Source of the DNA: Gammaproteobacteria bacterium
GTDB taxonomy: Bacteria; Pseudomonadota; Gammaproteobacteria; Pseudomonadales; Pseudohongiellaceae
Direction of reading: 5' to 3'
Assembly (NCBI GenBank): GCA_002711845.1
Contig: PASF01000013.1
Coordinates: 62,001 to 126,000 of the forward strand
Length of the DNA: 64,000 bases
Shown here: positions 36,099 through 44,864 of the stretch, one piece after another
How the letters are laid out: each line of letters begins with the position of its first letter
Numbering within the stretch: position 1 is the first letter of the stretch
Notes under the pieces: model-generated
What the model was told of the DNA's origin: nothing
What the model saw: only the letters and a program-made list of their open reading frames with translations
Databases searched by the model: none
Made by a program: the position numbers and the translations under genes

Positions 36099-36755
36099 TC
36101 AGTCCAGCGGCAGGCGCTCGAAGTGATACATCAGCCATTGGTTTTGTGATCGCTCAGTATCCTCCTCAGGGCTGTACCAGACGGTCTGGACATTGCGGAC
36201 ACACTGGTAAATGCGAAAGGAGCGGGTGTTTTCGATGATCAGACCGCGCACTGACGGATTCAGTGTGTAGTTGGAGATCTCAACCAGTTTCCAGTCGTCT
36301 GCCATGGTCCGGTTAACGCAGTCATTGCCGGACAGCAGATCCTGGTAGGGCAGTTCGACCTCCGCCCAGGCCTGAGCGGGGATCACCATGTCCAGCTGCA
36401 ACGTCGCGTCAGTCTGTGTGCCGGTTTCGTCGCGGAACAGGATGCTTTCCAGTTTGATCGGTGACTCCCCCTGGTTCTGGGCAACAATACGCAGACCGGC
36501 ATTGCTGTTAAGATGCCACGCCGATGAGTAGATCGCATATTTAACCGGGCTTTCAAAACTTTCCTGGGCTGCCGCCAGAGGGTCGATGGATTGCGCTGAC
36601 GCGGTCTGCGGATTGACGGCGGTCAGCACGCCCAGCGCGGTCAGTACTAAAAAGGTCATCAGTCCCCGTATCCCCGGTCCGGTGAGACGACAGGATTCAC
36701 GGTCGGCGGCAGCTGCCAGTCTCCCGGAACAGTTTGGGGTACGATATTCAGACAT
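36099..36755 (-). CDS. Secreted protein of unknown function
   Basis: 218 residues from ATG 36755 (MSEYRTPNCSG). A hydrophobic stretch GLMTFLVLTALGVLTAV followed by ASAQS looks like a signal peptide, possibly with the true start at the inner Met of that stretch. The mature part is beta-rich, with AIYSSAWHLNSNAGLRIVAQ, and it contains two Cys (GNDCVNRT and IYQCVRN) that could form a disulfide. I recognise no family. It is divergent from the mrp gene across a gap of about 170 bases. Confidence 0.6.
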   Translation of the reverse strand: MSEYRTPNCSGRLAAAADRESCRLTGPGIRGLMTFLVLTALGVLTAVNPQTASAQSIDPLAAAQESFESPVKYAIYSSAWHLNSNAGLRIVAQNQGESPIKLESILFRDETGTQTDATLQLDMVIPAQAWAEVELPYQDLLSGNDCVNRTMADDWKLVEISNYTLNPSVRGLIIENTRSFRIYQCVRNVQTVWYSPEEDTERSQNQWLMYHFERLPLD

Positions 36756-36926
36756 GATGTATGGATCCATTAATGCAGTCAGGACTATCAAGCGCTTAAT
36801 AGAACATGGAATACAGCCCGAGATCAAGTTTCAATCGTCCAGCACAGGGCAGAGCAGGGCGTCACGCGCAGACCTGCGCAGAGGCATGGTAAGCGCTGCA
36901 CAATCATCAGCAGGAGTCTTTATCAG

Positions 36927-37748
36927 GTGGATAATCTTTCCCGAATCAAACACATAATCTGTATCGCCTCCGGCAAGGGCGGTGTTGGCAAGTCCACCAC
37001 CGCAATCAATCTGGCAGTCGCATTACAGCAACAGGGGTATAAGGTGGGTCTGCTGGATGCGGACATTTACGGACCCAGTCAGCCGACCATGCTCGGCGTG
37101 CGTTCAGGCACCCGCCCGGAGATTGTTGATAAGAAATACATGCGTCCGATTCTTGCCTGTGGTCTGGAAACCAACTCCATGGGGTATCTGGTGGAGGGCA
37201 GTACCGCGATGGTCTGGCGTGCTCCGATGATAGTCGGTGCGTTTAATCAGATGCTCCAGTTCACATTGTGGTCAGCGCTGGACTATCTGCTGATCGATAT
37301 GCCACCGGGCACCGGCGACATACAGCTGAGTCTGTCACAGTCGGTCAGGCTGACCGGTGCGGTGATCGTCACCACGCCACAGGATGTTGCCCTGCTTGAT
37401 GCCCGCAAAGGTATTGAGATGTTCCGCAAAGTCAATGTGCCATTGCTGGGCGTTGTGGAAAACATGGGTGTTCATATCTGCTCCAGCTGCGGGCATGCTG
37501 AAGCCATTTTTGGCGAGGGTGGCGGGGAGCAGCTGGCCAACGATTACGGTGTCCAGGTGATTGGTTCCTTGCCGCTGGATCTGTCCATCCGTGAGCATAC
37601 CGATGCCGGCCGGCCCATCCTGCTGGCGCAGCCCGACGGTGCGGTCGCCAGCGCGTATCACGTGCTGGCGCGTCGTCTGGTCGCCCAGGTGGCCGAGCTG
37701 GAAGCCGCCGGCGAGTCAGCGCCCAGCATCAGTATCACTGACGACTGA
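36927..37748 (+). CDS. mrp: Iron-sulfur cluster carrier ATPase Mrp/ApbC
   Basis: 273 residues from GTG 36927 with CAGGAG upstream. Deviant Walker A ASGKGGVGKSTTAINLAVAL (~15-32) and LLDADIYGPSQPTMLGV mark the MinD/Mrp group. The C-terminal CSSCGHAEAIFGEGGGEQLA carries the paired Cys that hold a transient Fe-S cluster. E. coli Mrp is longer because of an N-terminal DUF59 domain, absent here. It delivers Fe-S clusters to target proteins. Confidence 0.93.
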   Translation: MDNLSRIKHIICIASGKGGVGKSTTAINLAVALQQQGYKVGLLDADIYGPSQPTMLGVRSGTRPEIVDKKYMRPILACGLETNSMGYLVEGSTAMVWRAPMIVGAFNQMLQFTLWSALDYLLIDMPPGTGDIQLSLSQSVRLTGAVIVTTPQDVALLDARKGIEMFRKVNVPLLGVVENMGVHICSSCGHAEAIFGEGGGEQLANDYGVQVIGSLPLDLSIREHTDAGRPILLAQPDGAVASAYHVLARRLVAQVAELEAAGESAPSISITDD

Positions 37749-37749
37749 T

Positions 37750-39423
37750 TCAGTTGGGCAGGCGGATCTCTTCCACCATGTCCTGCACGGCTTTGGGGGG
37801 CGCCGCATAGAAACGGTTGACCGTCAAAGCCACAGCGGTATTGATGAACGTGCCCAGTGTGCCGATACCTTCCGGCGATATGCCGAACCACCAATGGGCG
37901 GCATTGCTGGTCTCCGGTGAAATGAATTTGAAATAGATGATGTATGCCGCCGTGAACAGGAAGCCGGCCAGCATGCCGGATATCGCGCCCTGGCGGTTCA
38001 TGCGCCGGTAGAAGATACCCAGCACAATGGCCGGGAAAAAGGACGCGGCGGCCAGACCAAAGGCAAATGCGACGACCTCGGCAACAAACCCCGGCGGGTT
38101 GATGCCAAAATAACCCGCTATCAGAATCGCGACAAAAATCGATAACCTCGCAAACAGGAGCTCCTGCTTTTCGGTAATGCCCGGCATCAGGCTGCGTTTC
38201 AGCAGATCATGCGAGACCGCCGTCGATATCACCAGCAACAGGCCTGCCGCCGTCGACAATGCGGCCGCCAGCGCGCCGGCGGCCACCAGTGCCACAACCC
38301 AGTTGGGCAGACCGGCGATCTCCGGATTGGCCAATACCATAATGTCCCGGTTGACAGTTAACTCATTGACCTCGGGGTCGCCCGAATACTGGACAACACC
38401 GTCAGCATTACGATCGTCAAACTCAATCAGTTGTGTGGTTTCCCAGGTGCCGAACCAGCTCGGCAGCTGCTCATAGGTTGCATTGTTTACCGTATTCAGC
38501 AGGTTGGTTTTGGCAAAGGCTGCCACGGCTGGCGCCGTGGTATACAGAATGGCGATGAAAATCAGCGCATACGCTGCCGACTTGCGCGCATCCCGCACGC
38601 TGGGCACGGTAAAGAAGCGGATGATGACATGCGGCAGACCGGCGGTGCCGAACATCAGGGCGGCAGTGATAAAAAACACATCCTGGGTCGGGCGCAGGCC
38701 TTCGGTATAGGCAGCAAAGCCCAGATCCAGGCTCAGGTTGTCAAGTCGGTCCAGCAAATAGCCACCGCCGTATTCGGGCGTAAGTTCAGAACCAAAGCCC
38801 AGTTGCGGGATGGGATTGCCGGTCATCATCAGAGAGATGAAAATCGCCGGCACCAGATAGGCAAAAATAAGCACACAATATTGTGCTACCTGAGTATAGG
38901 TGATGCCTTTCATGCCACCCATGACCGCGTAGAAAAACACGATGGTCATGCCAATAATGACGCCGGTGGTGATGTCAACTTCCAGAAAGCGGGAAAAAAC
39001 GATACCTGCCCCCTGCATCTGGCCGCAAACGTAAACGAAAGAAACCGAGATGGCGCAGAAAATGGCCACTAGGCGTGCACTGTTCGAGTAGTAGCGGTCA
39101 CCGATAAAGTCAGGCACGGTGAATTTGCCGAACTTGCGCAGATACGGTGCCAGTAACAGTGCCAGCAGCACATAACCGCCGGTCCAGCCCATCAGGTAAA
39201 AGGCGCCATCGCGACCGAGAAAGGAAATGAGTCCGGCCATGGAAATAAAAGAGGCCGCTGACATCCAGTCGGCAGCGGTCGCCATGCCATTGGCCAGGGG
39301 GTGCACGCCACCGCCGGCAACATAGAAGTCATTGGTAGATGCCGCGCGCGACCAGATGGCAATGCCAATGTACAGGCCGAAGGAAAGCACAACAAAAACA
39401 TAGGTCCAGATCTGTACACTCAT
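37750..39423 (-). CDS. Sodium:solute symporter large subunit (VC_2705/ActP-like)
   Basis: 557 residues with about 13 membrane segments. It has the SSS-family blocks NDFYVAGGGVHPLANGMATA and DWMSAASFISMAGLISFLGR. A periplasmic insert around 330-370 and the adjacent small DUF4212 protein identify the two-part symporter subfamily (TIGR03648 with TIGR03647). Related proteins import acetate or other short carboxylates with sodium. It overlaps the small subunit by four bases. Given acs and the glyoxylate shunt nearby, acetate is the best guess. It ends one base from the convergent mrp gene. Confidence 0.9.
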   Translation of the reverse strand: MSVQIWTYVFVVLSFGLYIGIAIWSRAASTNDFYVAGGGVHPLANGMATAADWMSAASFISMAGLISFLGRDGAFYLMGWTGGYVLLALLLAPYLRKFGKFTVPDFIGDRYYSNSARLVAIFCAISVSFVYVCGQMQGAGIVFSRFLEVDITTGVIIGMTIVFFYAVMGGMKGITYTQVAQYCVLIFAYLVPAIFISLMMTGNPIPQLGFGSELTPEYGGGYLLDRLDNLSLDLGFAAYTEGLRPTQDVFFITAALMFGTAGLPHVIIRFFTVPSVRDARKSAAYALIFIAILYTTAPAVAAFAKTNLLNTVNNATYEQLPSWFGTWETTQLIEFDDRNADGVVQYSGDPEVNELTVNRDIMVLANPEIAGLPNWVVALVAAGALAAALSTAAGLLLVISTAVSHDLLKRSLMPGITEKQELLFARLSIFVAILIAGYFGINPPGFVAEVVAFAFGLAAASFFPAIVLGIFYRRMNRQGAISGMLAGFLFTAAYIIYFKFISPETSNAAHWWFGISPEGIGTLGTFINTAVALTVNRFYAAPPKAVQDMVEEIRLPN

Positions 39424-39743
39424 GCCGGATCCTCCGGTGACTGTTTTTGATCCGGTTTGTCGGCTTGCCGGGTTTTGCTGTCGTGGGTGTTTTTGTCCCG
39501 TGTGTAACGCGCATCCAGCCGGTCCATCCAGACCAGATACACCAGGATCAGAATGACGAATACATAGATGGAGCCTTGTTGGGCAATCCAGAAGCCCAGC
39601 TTGAAGCCTGCGAAGCGAAAATTATCGAGAAAATCAGCGAGCAGGATGCCGCAGACAAATGAAATAAAGAACCAGATGCTCATCAGCACCGTCAGGATCC
39701 TGACATTGGCTTTCCAGTATGCTCGGGCGTGTTCATCGCGCAT
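39420..39743 (-). CDS. DUF4212 small subunit of the sodium:solute symporter
   Basis: 107 residues with two membrane helices (LMSIWFFISFVCGILLADFL and GSIYVFVILILVYLVWMDRL). A charged cytoplasmic tail (RDKNTHDSKTRQADKPDQK) follows. This is the DUF4212/TIGR03647 family that always accompanies the large symporter. It is translated first and overlaps the large subunit's start by four bases. A GAGGG ribosome binding site precedes ATG 39743 and a CA-type motif lies directly upstream of it. Confidence 0.9.
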   Translation of the reverse strand: MRDEHARAYWKANVRILTVLMSIWFFISFVCGILLADFLDNFRFAGFKLGFWIAQQGSIYVFVILILVYLVWMDRLDARYTRDKNTHDSKTRQADKPDQKQSPEDPA

Positions 39744-39756
39744 GCCTTACCCTCGG

Positions 39757-39764
39757 TTTTTATT
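39757..39764 (-). promoter_or_regulatory. CA-type (Hfq/Crc) motif in the symporter leader
   Basis: On the minus strand the leader reads ATCAATAAAAACCGAGGG before the ATG at 39743, with AATAAAAA (AANAANAA type) immediately upstream of the GAGGG ribosome binding site. This is the position expected for Hfq/Crc translational repression. Confidence 0.5.
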
Positions 39765-39834
39765 GATTTTTTTTGATGGTAGCACTAAACATCGGAGGTG
39801 CATAGCGGGCGTATCAACTGTCTGCCCGCGTGCT

Positions 39835-40872
39835 TCACTCCCATGTTGTCTTTAGTCCCTGGGCGGCCAGTGGCGCAACCAGGCGCCCCATGCGCAGCGC
39901 CTTTTCGCTGGATGCATTACCATCCAGGCCGCGTTTGTAGACACCCTGCAGAATGGCAGCGAGCCGGAAAAAGCTGAACGCCAGGTAGAACGTCCAGTGT
40001 GTCGGTTCGGCAATCCCGCGCGCTTCACAGTAGTGGCGAATGATGGCCGGCTCGTCGGGTATTTTCAAGGCAGCAAGGTCTTCACCCTGCAAGCCTTTCA
40101 TTTCGCCTGCCCGGGGCAGGCGCAGTGCCATGCAGTAATAGGCCAGGTCCGCCATCGGGTGCCCCAGGGTGGCAAGCTCCCAGTCCAGTATGGCGCGAAT
40201 CCTGCCTTCGGCCTTGTGAAAAATGACATTGTCCAGCCGGTAATCGCCGTGAATGATGCTGCACTGGCCGTCGTCTTCCGGCTGGTGCTGCTCCAGCCAC
40301 TGTATCAGTGCATCCATCTGTGGCAATTCAGATGTTGCGGATGCCTGATACTGCTTGGTCCAGCGAGACAACTGGCGGGCATAGTAATTGCCCGGGCGTC
40401 CGAAGTCGTGCAGGCCAAGCGCCTGGTAGTCGACAGAGTGCAGCCTGGCCAGAGATTCCACCAGCGCCTGGTAGTAATCCCGGCGCCGGTCAGCGGGCAC
40501 TTCCGGCAGCGCAGGGTCCCATAGAATATCGCCGTCTTCGTAACTCATCAGATAAAACATGCTGCCAATGACATCGCTGTCTTCGCACAATGCGATCGGC
40601 GTGGGCACGGCGACATCGGTATGCTGAAGCGCGCTGATCAAGCGGAACTCTCTGTCCACGGCATGCGCCGAGGCCAGCAACTCACCCGCCGGTTTGCGAC
40701 GCAGGACATACTTGCAATCGCCCGTGGTCAGCAGGAAGCTCGGATTCGATTGCCCGGCGGCAAACTTGTCCAGTTGAAACTGCCCGGTGTAGCCTGGCAG
40801 ATGCTTTTGCAGCCACACATGCAGCGATTGTTGGTGTTGTGGATCGAGTGTGTTTGCCTGGGGAGATGTCAT
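39835..40872 (-). CDS. Aminoglycoside-phosphotransferase-fold kinase (ACAD10-like)
   Basis: 345 residues. The protein-kinase-like fold of the APH/choline-kinase family is seen in IIHGDYRLDNVIFHKAEGRI (catalytic HGD-x4-N) and AILDWELATLGHPMADLAYY (DW metal-binding Asp). This sub-branch is often linked to acyl-CoA dehydrogenases (ACAD10/11 in animals) and may phosphorylate a hydroxyacid such as 4-hydroxy acyl-CoA. Here the next gene on the same strand, 46 bases upstream, is a histidine-phosphatase-fold protein. No acyl-CoA dehydrogenase lies nearby. Substrate unknown. Confidence 0.85.
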   Translation of the reverse strand: MTSPQANTLDPQHQQSLHVWLQKHLPGYTGQFQLDKFAAGQSNPSFLLTTGDCKYVLRRKPAGELLASAHAVDREFRLISALQHTDVAVPTPIALCEDSDVIGSMFYLMSYEDGDILWDPALPEVPADRRRDYYQALVESLARLHSVDYQALGLHDFGRPGNYYARQLSRWTKQYQASATSELPQMDALIQWLEQHQPEDDGQCSIIHGDYRLDNVIFHKAEGRIRAILDWELATLGHPMADLAYYCMALRLPRAGEMKGLQGEDLAALKIPDEPAIIRHYCEARGIAEPTHWTFYLAFSFFRLAAILQGVYKRGLDGNASSEKALRMGRLVAPLAAQGLKTTWE

Positions 40873-40918
40873 AGTGAGGAGGTGCCCGTTATTATTGTGT
40901 GGGTCTGGCGATTCGCTG

Positions 40919-41614
40919 TCAGGTGTAGCTCAAGGCATTAAGGCGGCCCGGTCGTTGCAGGTGAGCTAGTGAGTTGAAGCCTGCCAGCTGGTAACCGCGC
41001 TGGTTGTAAAACAGATGATGCACGCCAGTATTGCGGGTTTGCATGTTCAGATTGATCAGGGTGTCGACACCGCACTGGAGCACCTGGCTCAGTGCCATGG
41101 CCATGGCGCCGCCGGAGCTGACCGCCAGCACCGTCTCTTCCTGCTCTCGCGCAATCAATTGCTGCAGCGCCTGTTGAACCCGGTCATGGAACTGTTCCCA
41201 TGTTTCCAGGACGGGCTCGTCGGTGTCCGCGTCTGCCGCATGCAATTCGCCGCGTGACCAGGCGATCATGGCCTTGCGCAGCATCTGAAAAAACTCGCGG
41301 CCCCCGTTGTCGGTGCCCGGCAGGGGAATGCCGCTGAAGCGGCAATAGATGGCGGCCAGGCCGTGAAAGTCGAATTCATTAAAGCCGTCATCCACATGCA
41401 CGGGCAGGGTCTGGCCGATGCCGGCCAGCACGGCCTGTGCGGTCTGCTGTTGACGTGAAAGACTGCCGGTTACAGCCCGGTCGAAATGGATACCCAACTC
41501 TCGAAAGTGTTCCCCGAGCCACTGAGCCTGCTGGTAGCCCAACGGCGACAACTGATCGTAATTGGCGGCACCAAAGGAAGCCTGGCCGTGCCGCACAAGG
41601 TAAAGCTGACTCAT
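40919..41614 (-). CDS. Histidine-phosphatase-superfamily protein lacking the second catalytic His
   Basis: 231 residues. The N-terminal LYLVRHGQASFGAANYDQLS is the phospho-His RHG motif, with GFNEFDFHGLAAI near the acid residue. The C-terminal catalytic loop normally reads SHGG; here it is AVSSGGAMAMALSQVL, with Ser in place of His. It may have altered or no phosphatase activity, or belong to a sub-branch that has this loop. It is paired with the kinase-fold gene downstream, so the two may act on the same substrate. Confidence 0.8.
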   Translation of the reverse strand: MSQLYLVRHGQASFGAANYDQLSPLGYQQAQWLGEHFRELGIHFDRAVTGSLSRQQQTAQAVLAGIGQTLPVHVDDGFNEFDFHGLAAIYCRFSGIPLPGTDNGGREFFQMLRKAMIAWSRGELHAADADTDEPVLETWEQFHDRVQQALQQLIAREQEETVLAVSSGGAMAMALSQVLQCGVDTLINLNMQTRNTGVHHLFYNQRGYQLAGFNSLAHLQRPGRLNALSYT

Positions 41615-41772
41615 TCGAAAAATTTCCGGTTATTGATTTGTATTATCCACTATTTTAGCTATTATTCATGAAACGAATAGGACATGGAAGAAATCGTCGC
41701 TAAAAATTTACCTGTTCTGGCATTGTGCACAAGAATCGTCGCTGCGATGTCACTGGCAAGAGGTAGGCCGTT

Positions 41773-42660
41773 CTGAAAAAAATCGATCTGAATCTGTTCC
41801 TGGTCTTCGATACCATCTACACCGAGCGCAACTTGACACAGGCGGCCAAATCACTGGCGATCACCCAGCCGGCCGTGAGCAATGCGCTGTCGCGACTGCG
41901 GCGGGTGTTCAATGACGAGCTGTTTGTGCGCACCTCAAAAGGCATGTTACCGACCCCGGTCGCCGACGGCATTGCGCAAAATGTCTCGGCGGCGTTGGGG
42001 CTGCTGAATGCCAGCGTGCTGGAGCGCGAGGAATTCAGCCCGGACTCCGCTGACCGGACCTACCATTTCAGCATGACCGACCTTGCCGAGGCGGTCATTC
42101 TGCCCAGGCTGTTTCCATTTTTTGAAATCAACGCGCCGCATCTGGTCTTGCAGAGTTACTACACCAAACGGCATGAACTGGTGCGGCACCTGTCGCGGGG
42201 CGAGCTGGATTTCGCCATTGATGTGCCCTTGATCGAGGACACCCAGGTGTCCCATCAGTCCCTGATCAGTGATCATTATGTGTGCGCCATGCGCCCGGGG
42301 CATCCGCTTGCCGATCAGGAGCTGACGCTGGAAGCCTATCTGAATCTGCGCCATATCCATGTCTCCAGCCGCCGCAAAGGCCTGGGACAGGTGGACATGG
42401 CGCTGCTCAAGCACCACGCCGAGCGTCGCATCCAGTTGCGGGTGCAACACTACCGGGTGGCTGCGGAAGTGGTCAGTGGCACCGATCAGGTGCTGACCGT
42501 GCCGAGGTTCCTGGCGTCGCAATACAACCTGACATTGCGGCCGCTGCCGTTTGATGTGCCGCCGCTGGATCTGCATCTCTACTGGCACCGACAGTCCGAC
42601 AGTGATCCTTCCCATCGCTGGTTGCGGGAAAGCCTGCTGACGTTGTTCAAGTCAGAGTAG
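41773..42660 (+). CDS. LysR-family regulator, probably with a CTG start
   Basis: The frame is closed at TAG 41764-41766, and the LysR N-terminus KKIDLNLFLVFDTIYTERNL begins right after CTG 41773-41775. No ATG, GTG or TTG exists before this conserved block: the first TTG is at 41833, inside the recognition helices, and starting there would destroy the domain. GAGG lies ~12 bases upstream of the CTG. The protein would be 295 residues, with helix-turn-helix LTQAAKSLAITQPAVSNALS and a normal effector domain. It is of the same branch as the LysR gene near 13.9 kb. It is divergent from the phosphatase-fold gene. Confidence 0.75.
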   Translation: MKKIDLNLFLVFDTIYTERNLTQAAKSLAITQPAVSNALSRLRRVFNDELFVRTSKGMLPTPVADGIAQNVSAALGLLNASVLEREEFSPDSADRTYHFSMTDLAEAVILPRLFPFFEINAPHLVLQSYYTKRHELVRHLSRGELDFAIDVPLIEDTQVSHQSLISDHYVCAMRPGHPLADQELTLEAYLNLRHIHVSSRRKGLGQVDMALLKHHAERRIQLRVQHYRVAAEVVSGTDQVLTVPRFLASQYNLTLRPLPFDVPPLDLHLYWHRQSDSDPSHRWLRESLLTLFKSE

Positions 42661-42670
42661 GTAGCCGCCG

Positions 42671-44854
42671 ATGTTGATTGCCGCCTCCCTGTTGCTGCGA
42701 CATCTGCGGTTGTCGCTGGTGGTGGGCCTGTTGGCGGCGGGGACGTTGGCGGGGTGCATGTTACCAGCGACCGGCCTCGGGTCCGAGACGGCTGTGGTGC
42801 CGGATCCTTACCGCTGGCTGGAGTCGCCGGCATCCAGTGCGCGGGTGAGCGCCTGGCTGGCGCAACAGGCGCAGAAGACCCACGACTGGCAACAGCAGCA
42901 ACCGGCATACGCGCAGATGCGCACACAGTTGATCACGGCCTGGGATCACCCCAAATGGATGGTGGCCAGTATTCAGCACGACCACGTCTTTTTTTATCAC
43001 AATGCCGGACTGGATCAACACTACAGTCTGTACGTGCAGCCCTATACTGATTTTATTGACCACCGGCAACGGCAGCAGCCGCCCGGCGGCAGCGCGCGGC
43101 TGCTGATTGACGGTAGTGGATTTACTGAAGACACCCACCCGGGTGCCCTGTCAATCAGCCCTGATGCCAGCTGGCTGGCATACCAGGTTCACCGGCGCAC
43201 GGCGTCCGGGAGCCAGCAGAGCCTGTGGTATCTTCAGTCATTGCGCGGCGGGGCGGCCAGCCCTCAACTGTTAAGTGCCAGCCATCAGGGCTGGACTCTG
43301 CCGGCAGAAGAGCTGGCATGGGACCCGCAAGCAGAGCAGCTGTTTTTTACCGTGTCCGCGCCCACCGGAGCCGACGTCTGGCAGTCACGTATCTACGCTC
43401 TCCAGCTTAACGGGGCGCAGTCGGCGCCGATGCAGATTCATGCCCTTGCCAACGAGACCCGCGTCGAGCAAATGTATCTGCTGGACGCGCGTGCCGGGCA
43501 CGGCGACGGAAACCGGGCAGGCCCGGCGCTGCTGCTGGCAACTGCGTCTGCGGCAGACAGTGATCTGCGCTGGTGTCTGCTCGATGCTGATCCGGTCGCT
43601 GCCGCCATGTCAGCTAAGGGCCGGTGCCAGGCGCTGATGACAGATCCCGGCACCGAGCGTTTTATCGGCGTGATCAGCGATATGCCGGCTTTTATTGCTG
43701 TGGGCAAGCGGGGAACCGGCGCGGTGACTCTGGCGGGCCCGACGCAGCGGCGTGAGCTGATCGCTGAGCAGGACGCGCCGTTACGGACGGCTCTGGTGGC
43801 TGGGCAGACGCTGGTGATGGAGTATCTGATCCACGGCAGCTCGGTCCTGAGATTTGCTGACCTGCAAGGGCGTGCGATCAACGATGACCTGGCACGGTTG
43901 CTGCCGGCGCCGGTCAGCGTAGAGGCGATGCGGGCAACGGACGGGGGCGAGCTGCTCATGTCCTACAGCGGCATGCTGACACCACCGCGCAGTGTGCTGG
44001 TCAATCTTCAGAACCGCCAACAAACCCTGCTGACGGAAGATCGCCCGGCCCTGACACTGGATGGGCTGCGCGCCAGGCTGGAACGGGTGCCTTCCGGCAA
44101 CACTCGGGTGCCAGTGTGGATTGCCAGTGCCCGTAGCCCGCATGAATCGCTGCCGGCGCAGATGTTGCTGGAAGTCTATGGGGGATTTGCGGCGCCCATG
44201 GATGTGTCGTTTTCGATCAGCCGGCTGGTCTGGGTGGTGAACGGTGGCGGGTGGGCGGTTGCCGGCCCGCGTGGTGGCGGTGACTATGGAGAACAGTGGC
44301 ATCAGGCTGGTCGAGGGCATAGCCGACACAATAGCCTTGCAGATGTCCTGGCCGTGGGCGACTGGATGCGCAGCCGGCAGCCGGCTGCGCAGGGCGGACT
44401 GGCCATCAGCGGGCGCAGTCATGGCGGCCTGCTTGCGGCCGAAGCCGTTCATGGGGCACCGCAGCTGTTTGCGGCGCTGGTGACGGAGGCTGCTGTGCTG
44501 GATCTGCTACGCATTGATGCGTTGGGTGGTGCCCGCTTCTGGCGCCAGGAGTATCACGGCGCGACGACGTCTCCCTATCAGAGCGTGCTGGATGACGCCC
44601 ACATACTGGCGGATCACCCGCCTGCCTTGCTGATAACGCGGGATGAAGATGAGGTCGTGGCACCTGCCCACAGCTTCAAATATGTGCACGCCCTGCAGGT
44701 CAAAGCGCCCGACACGGCAGGCGCCGCTTTGCTGACGGTCACACCCGGACAGGCGCACCAGCCCGGCGGTCGCATTGATTTGCTGATTGATGATTATGCG
44801 CTGCGCTGGACATTCCTGAACAGTCACCTGACGGCGGAAACCCAGTCGCAGTAA
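42671..44854 (+). CDS. Prolyl oligopeptidase family (S9) serine peptidase, likely lipoprotein
   Basis: 727 residues. A signal peptide with lipobox LAGC (Cys ~29) suggests outer-membrane or periplasmic anchoring. Residues ~40-420 form the beta-propeller (DPYRWLESPASSARVSAWLA is the hallmark N-terminal block of prolyl oligopeptidase). The alpha/beta-hydrolase domain follows with the nucleophile in ISGRSHGGLL (Ser ~582), an acid in TRDEDEVVAP (Asp ~658) and His in PGQAHQPGG (~696). It cleaves short peptides, typically after proline. It starts 10 bases after the LysR gene and may be regulated with it. Confidence 0.88.
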   Translation: MLIAASLLLRHLRLSLVVGLLAAGTLAGCMLPATGLGSETAVVPDPYRWLESPASSARVSAWLAQQAQKTHDWQQQQPAYAQMRTQLITAWDHPKWMVASIQHDHVFFYHNAGLDQHYSLYVQPYTDFIDHRQRQQPPGGSARLLIDGSGFTEDTHPGALSISPDASWLAYQVHRRTASGSQQSLWYLQSLRGGAASPQLLSASHQGWTLPAEELAWDPQAEQLFFTVSAPTGADVWQSRIYALQLNGAQSAPMQIHALANETRVEQMYLLDARAGHGDGNRAGPALLLATASAADSDLRWCLLDADPVAAAMSAKGRCQALMTDPGTERFIGVISDMPAFIAVGKRGTGAVTLAGPTQRRELIAEQDAPLRTALVAGQTLVMEYLIHGSSVLRFADLQGRAINDDLARLLPAPVSVEAMRATDGGELLMSYSGMLTPPRSVLVNLQNRQQTLLTEDRPALTLDGLRARLERVPSGNTRVPVWIASARSPHESLPAQMLLEVYGGFAAPMDVSFSISRLVWVVNGGGWAVAGPRGGGDYGEQWHQAGRGHSRHNSLADVLAVGDWMRSRQPAAQGGLAISGRSHGGLLAAEAVHGAPQLFAALVTEAAVLDLLRIDALGGARFWRQEYHGATTSPYQSVLDDAHILADHPPALLITRDEDEVVAPAHSFKYVHALQVKAPDTAGAALLTVTPGQAHQPGGRIDLLIDDYALRWTFLNSHLTAETQSQ

Positions 44855-44864
44855 GTAACGTGAA

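Noticed and set aside
41833-42660. TTG 41833 as the start of the second LysR gene
   Set aside because: It would remove the first half of the DNA-binding domain, whose conserved block begins right after CTG 41773.
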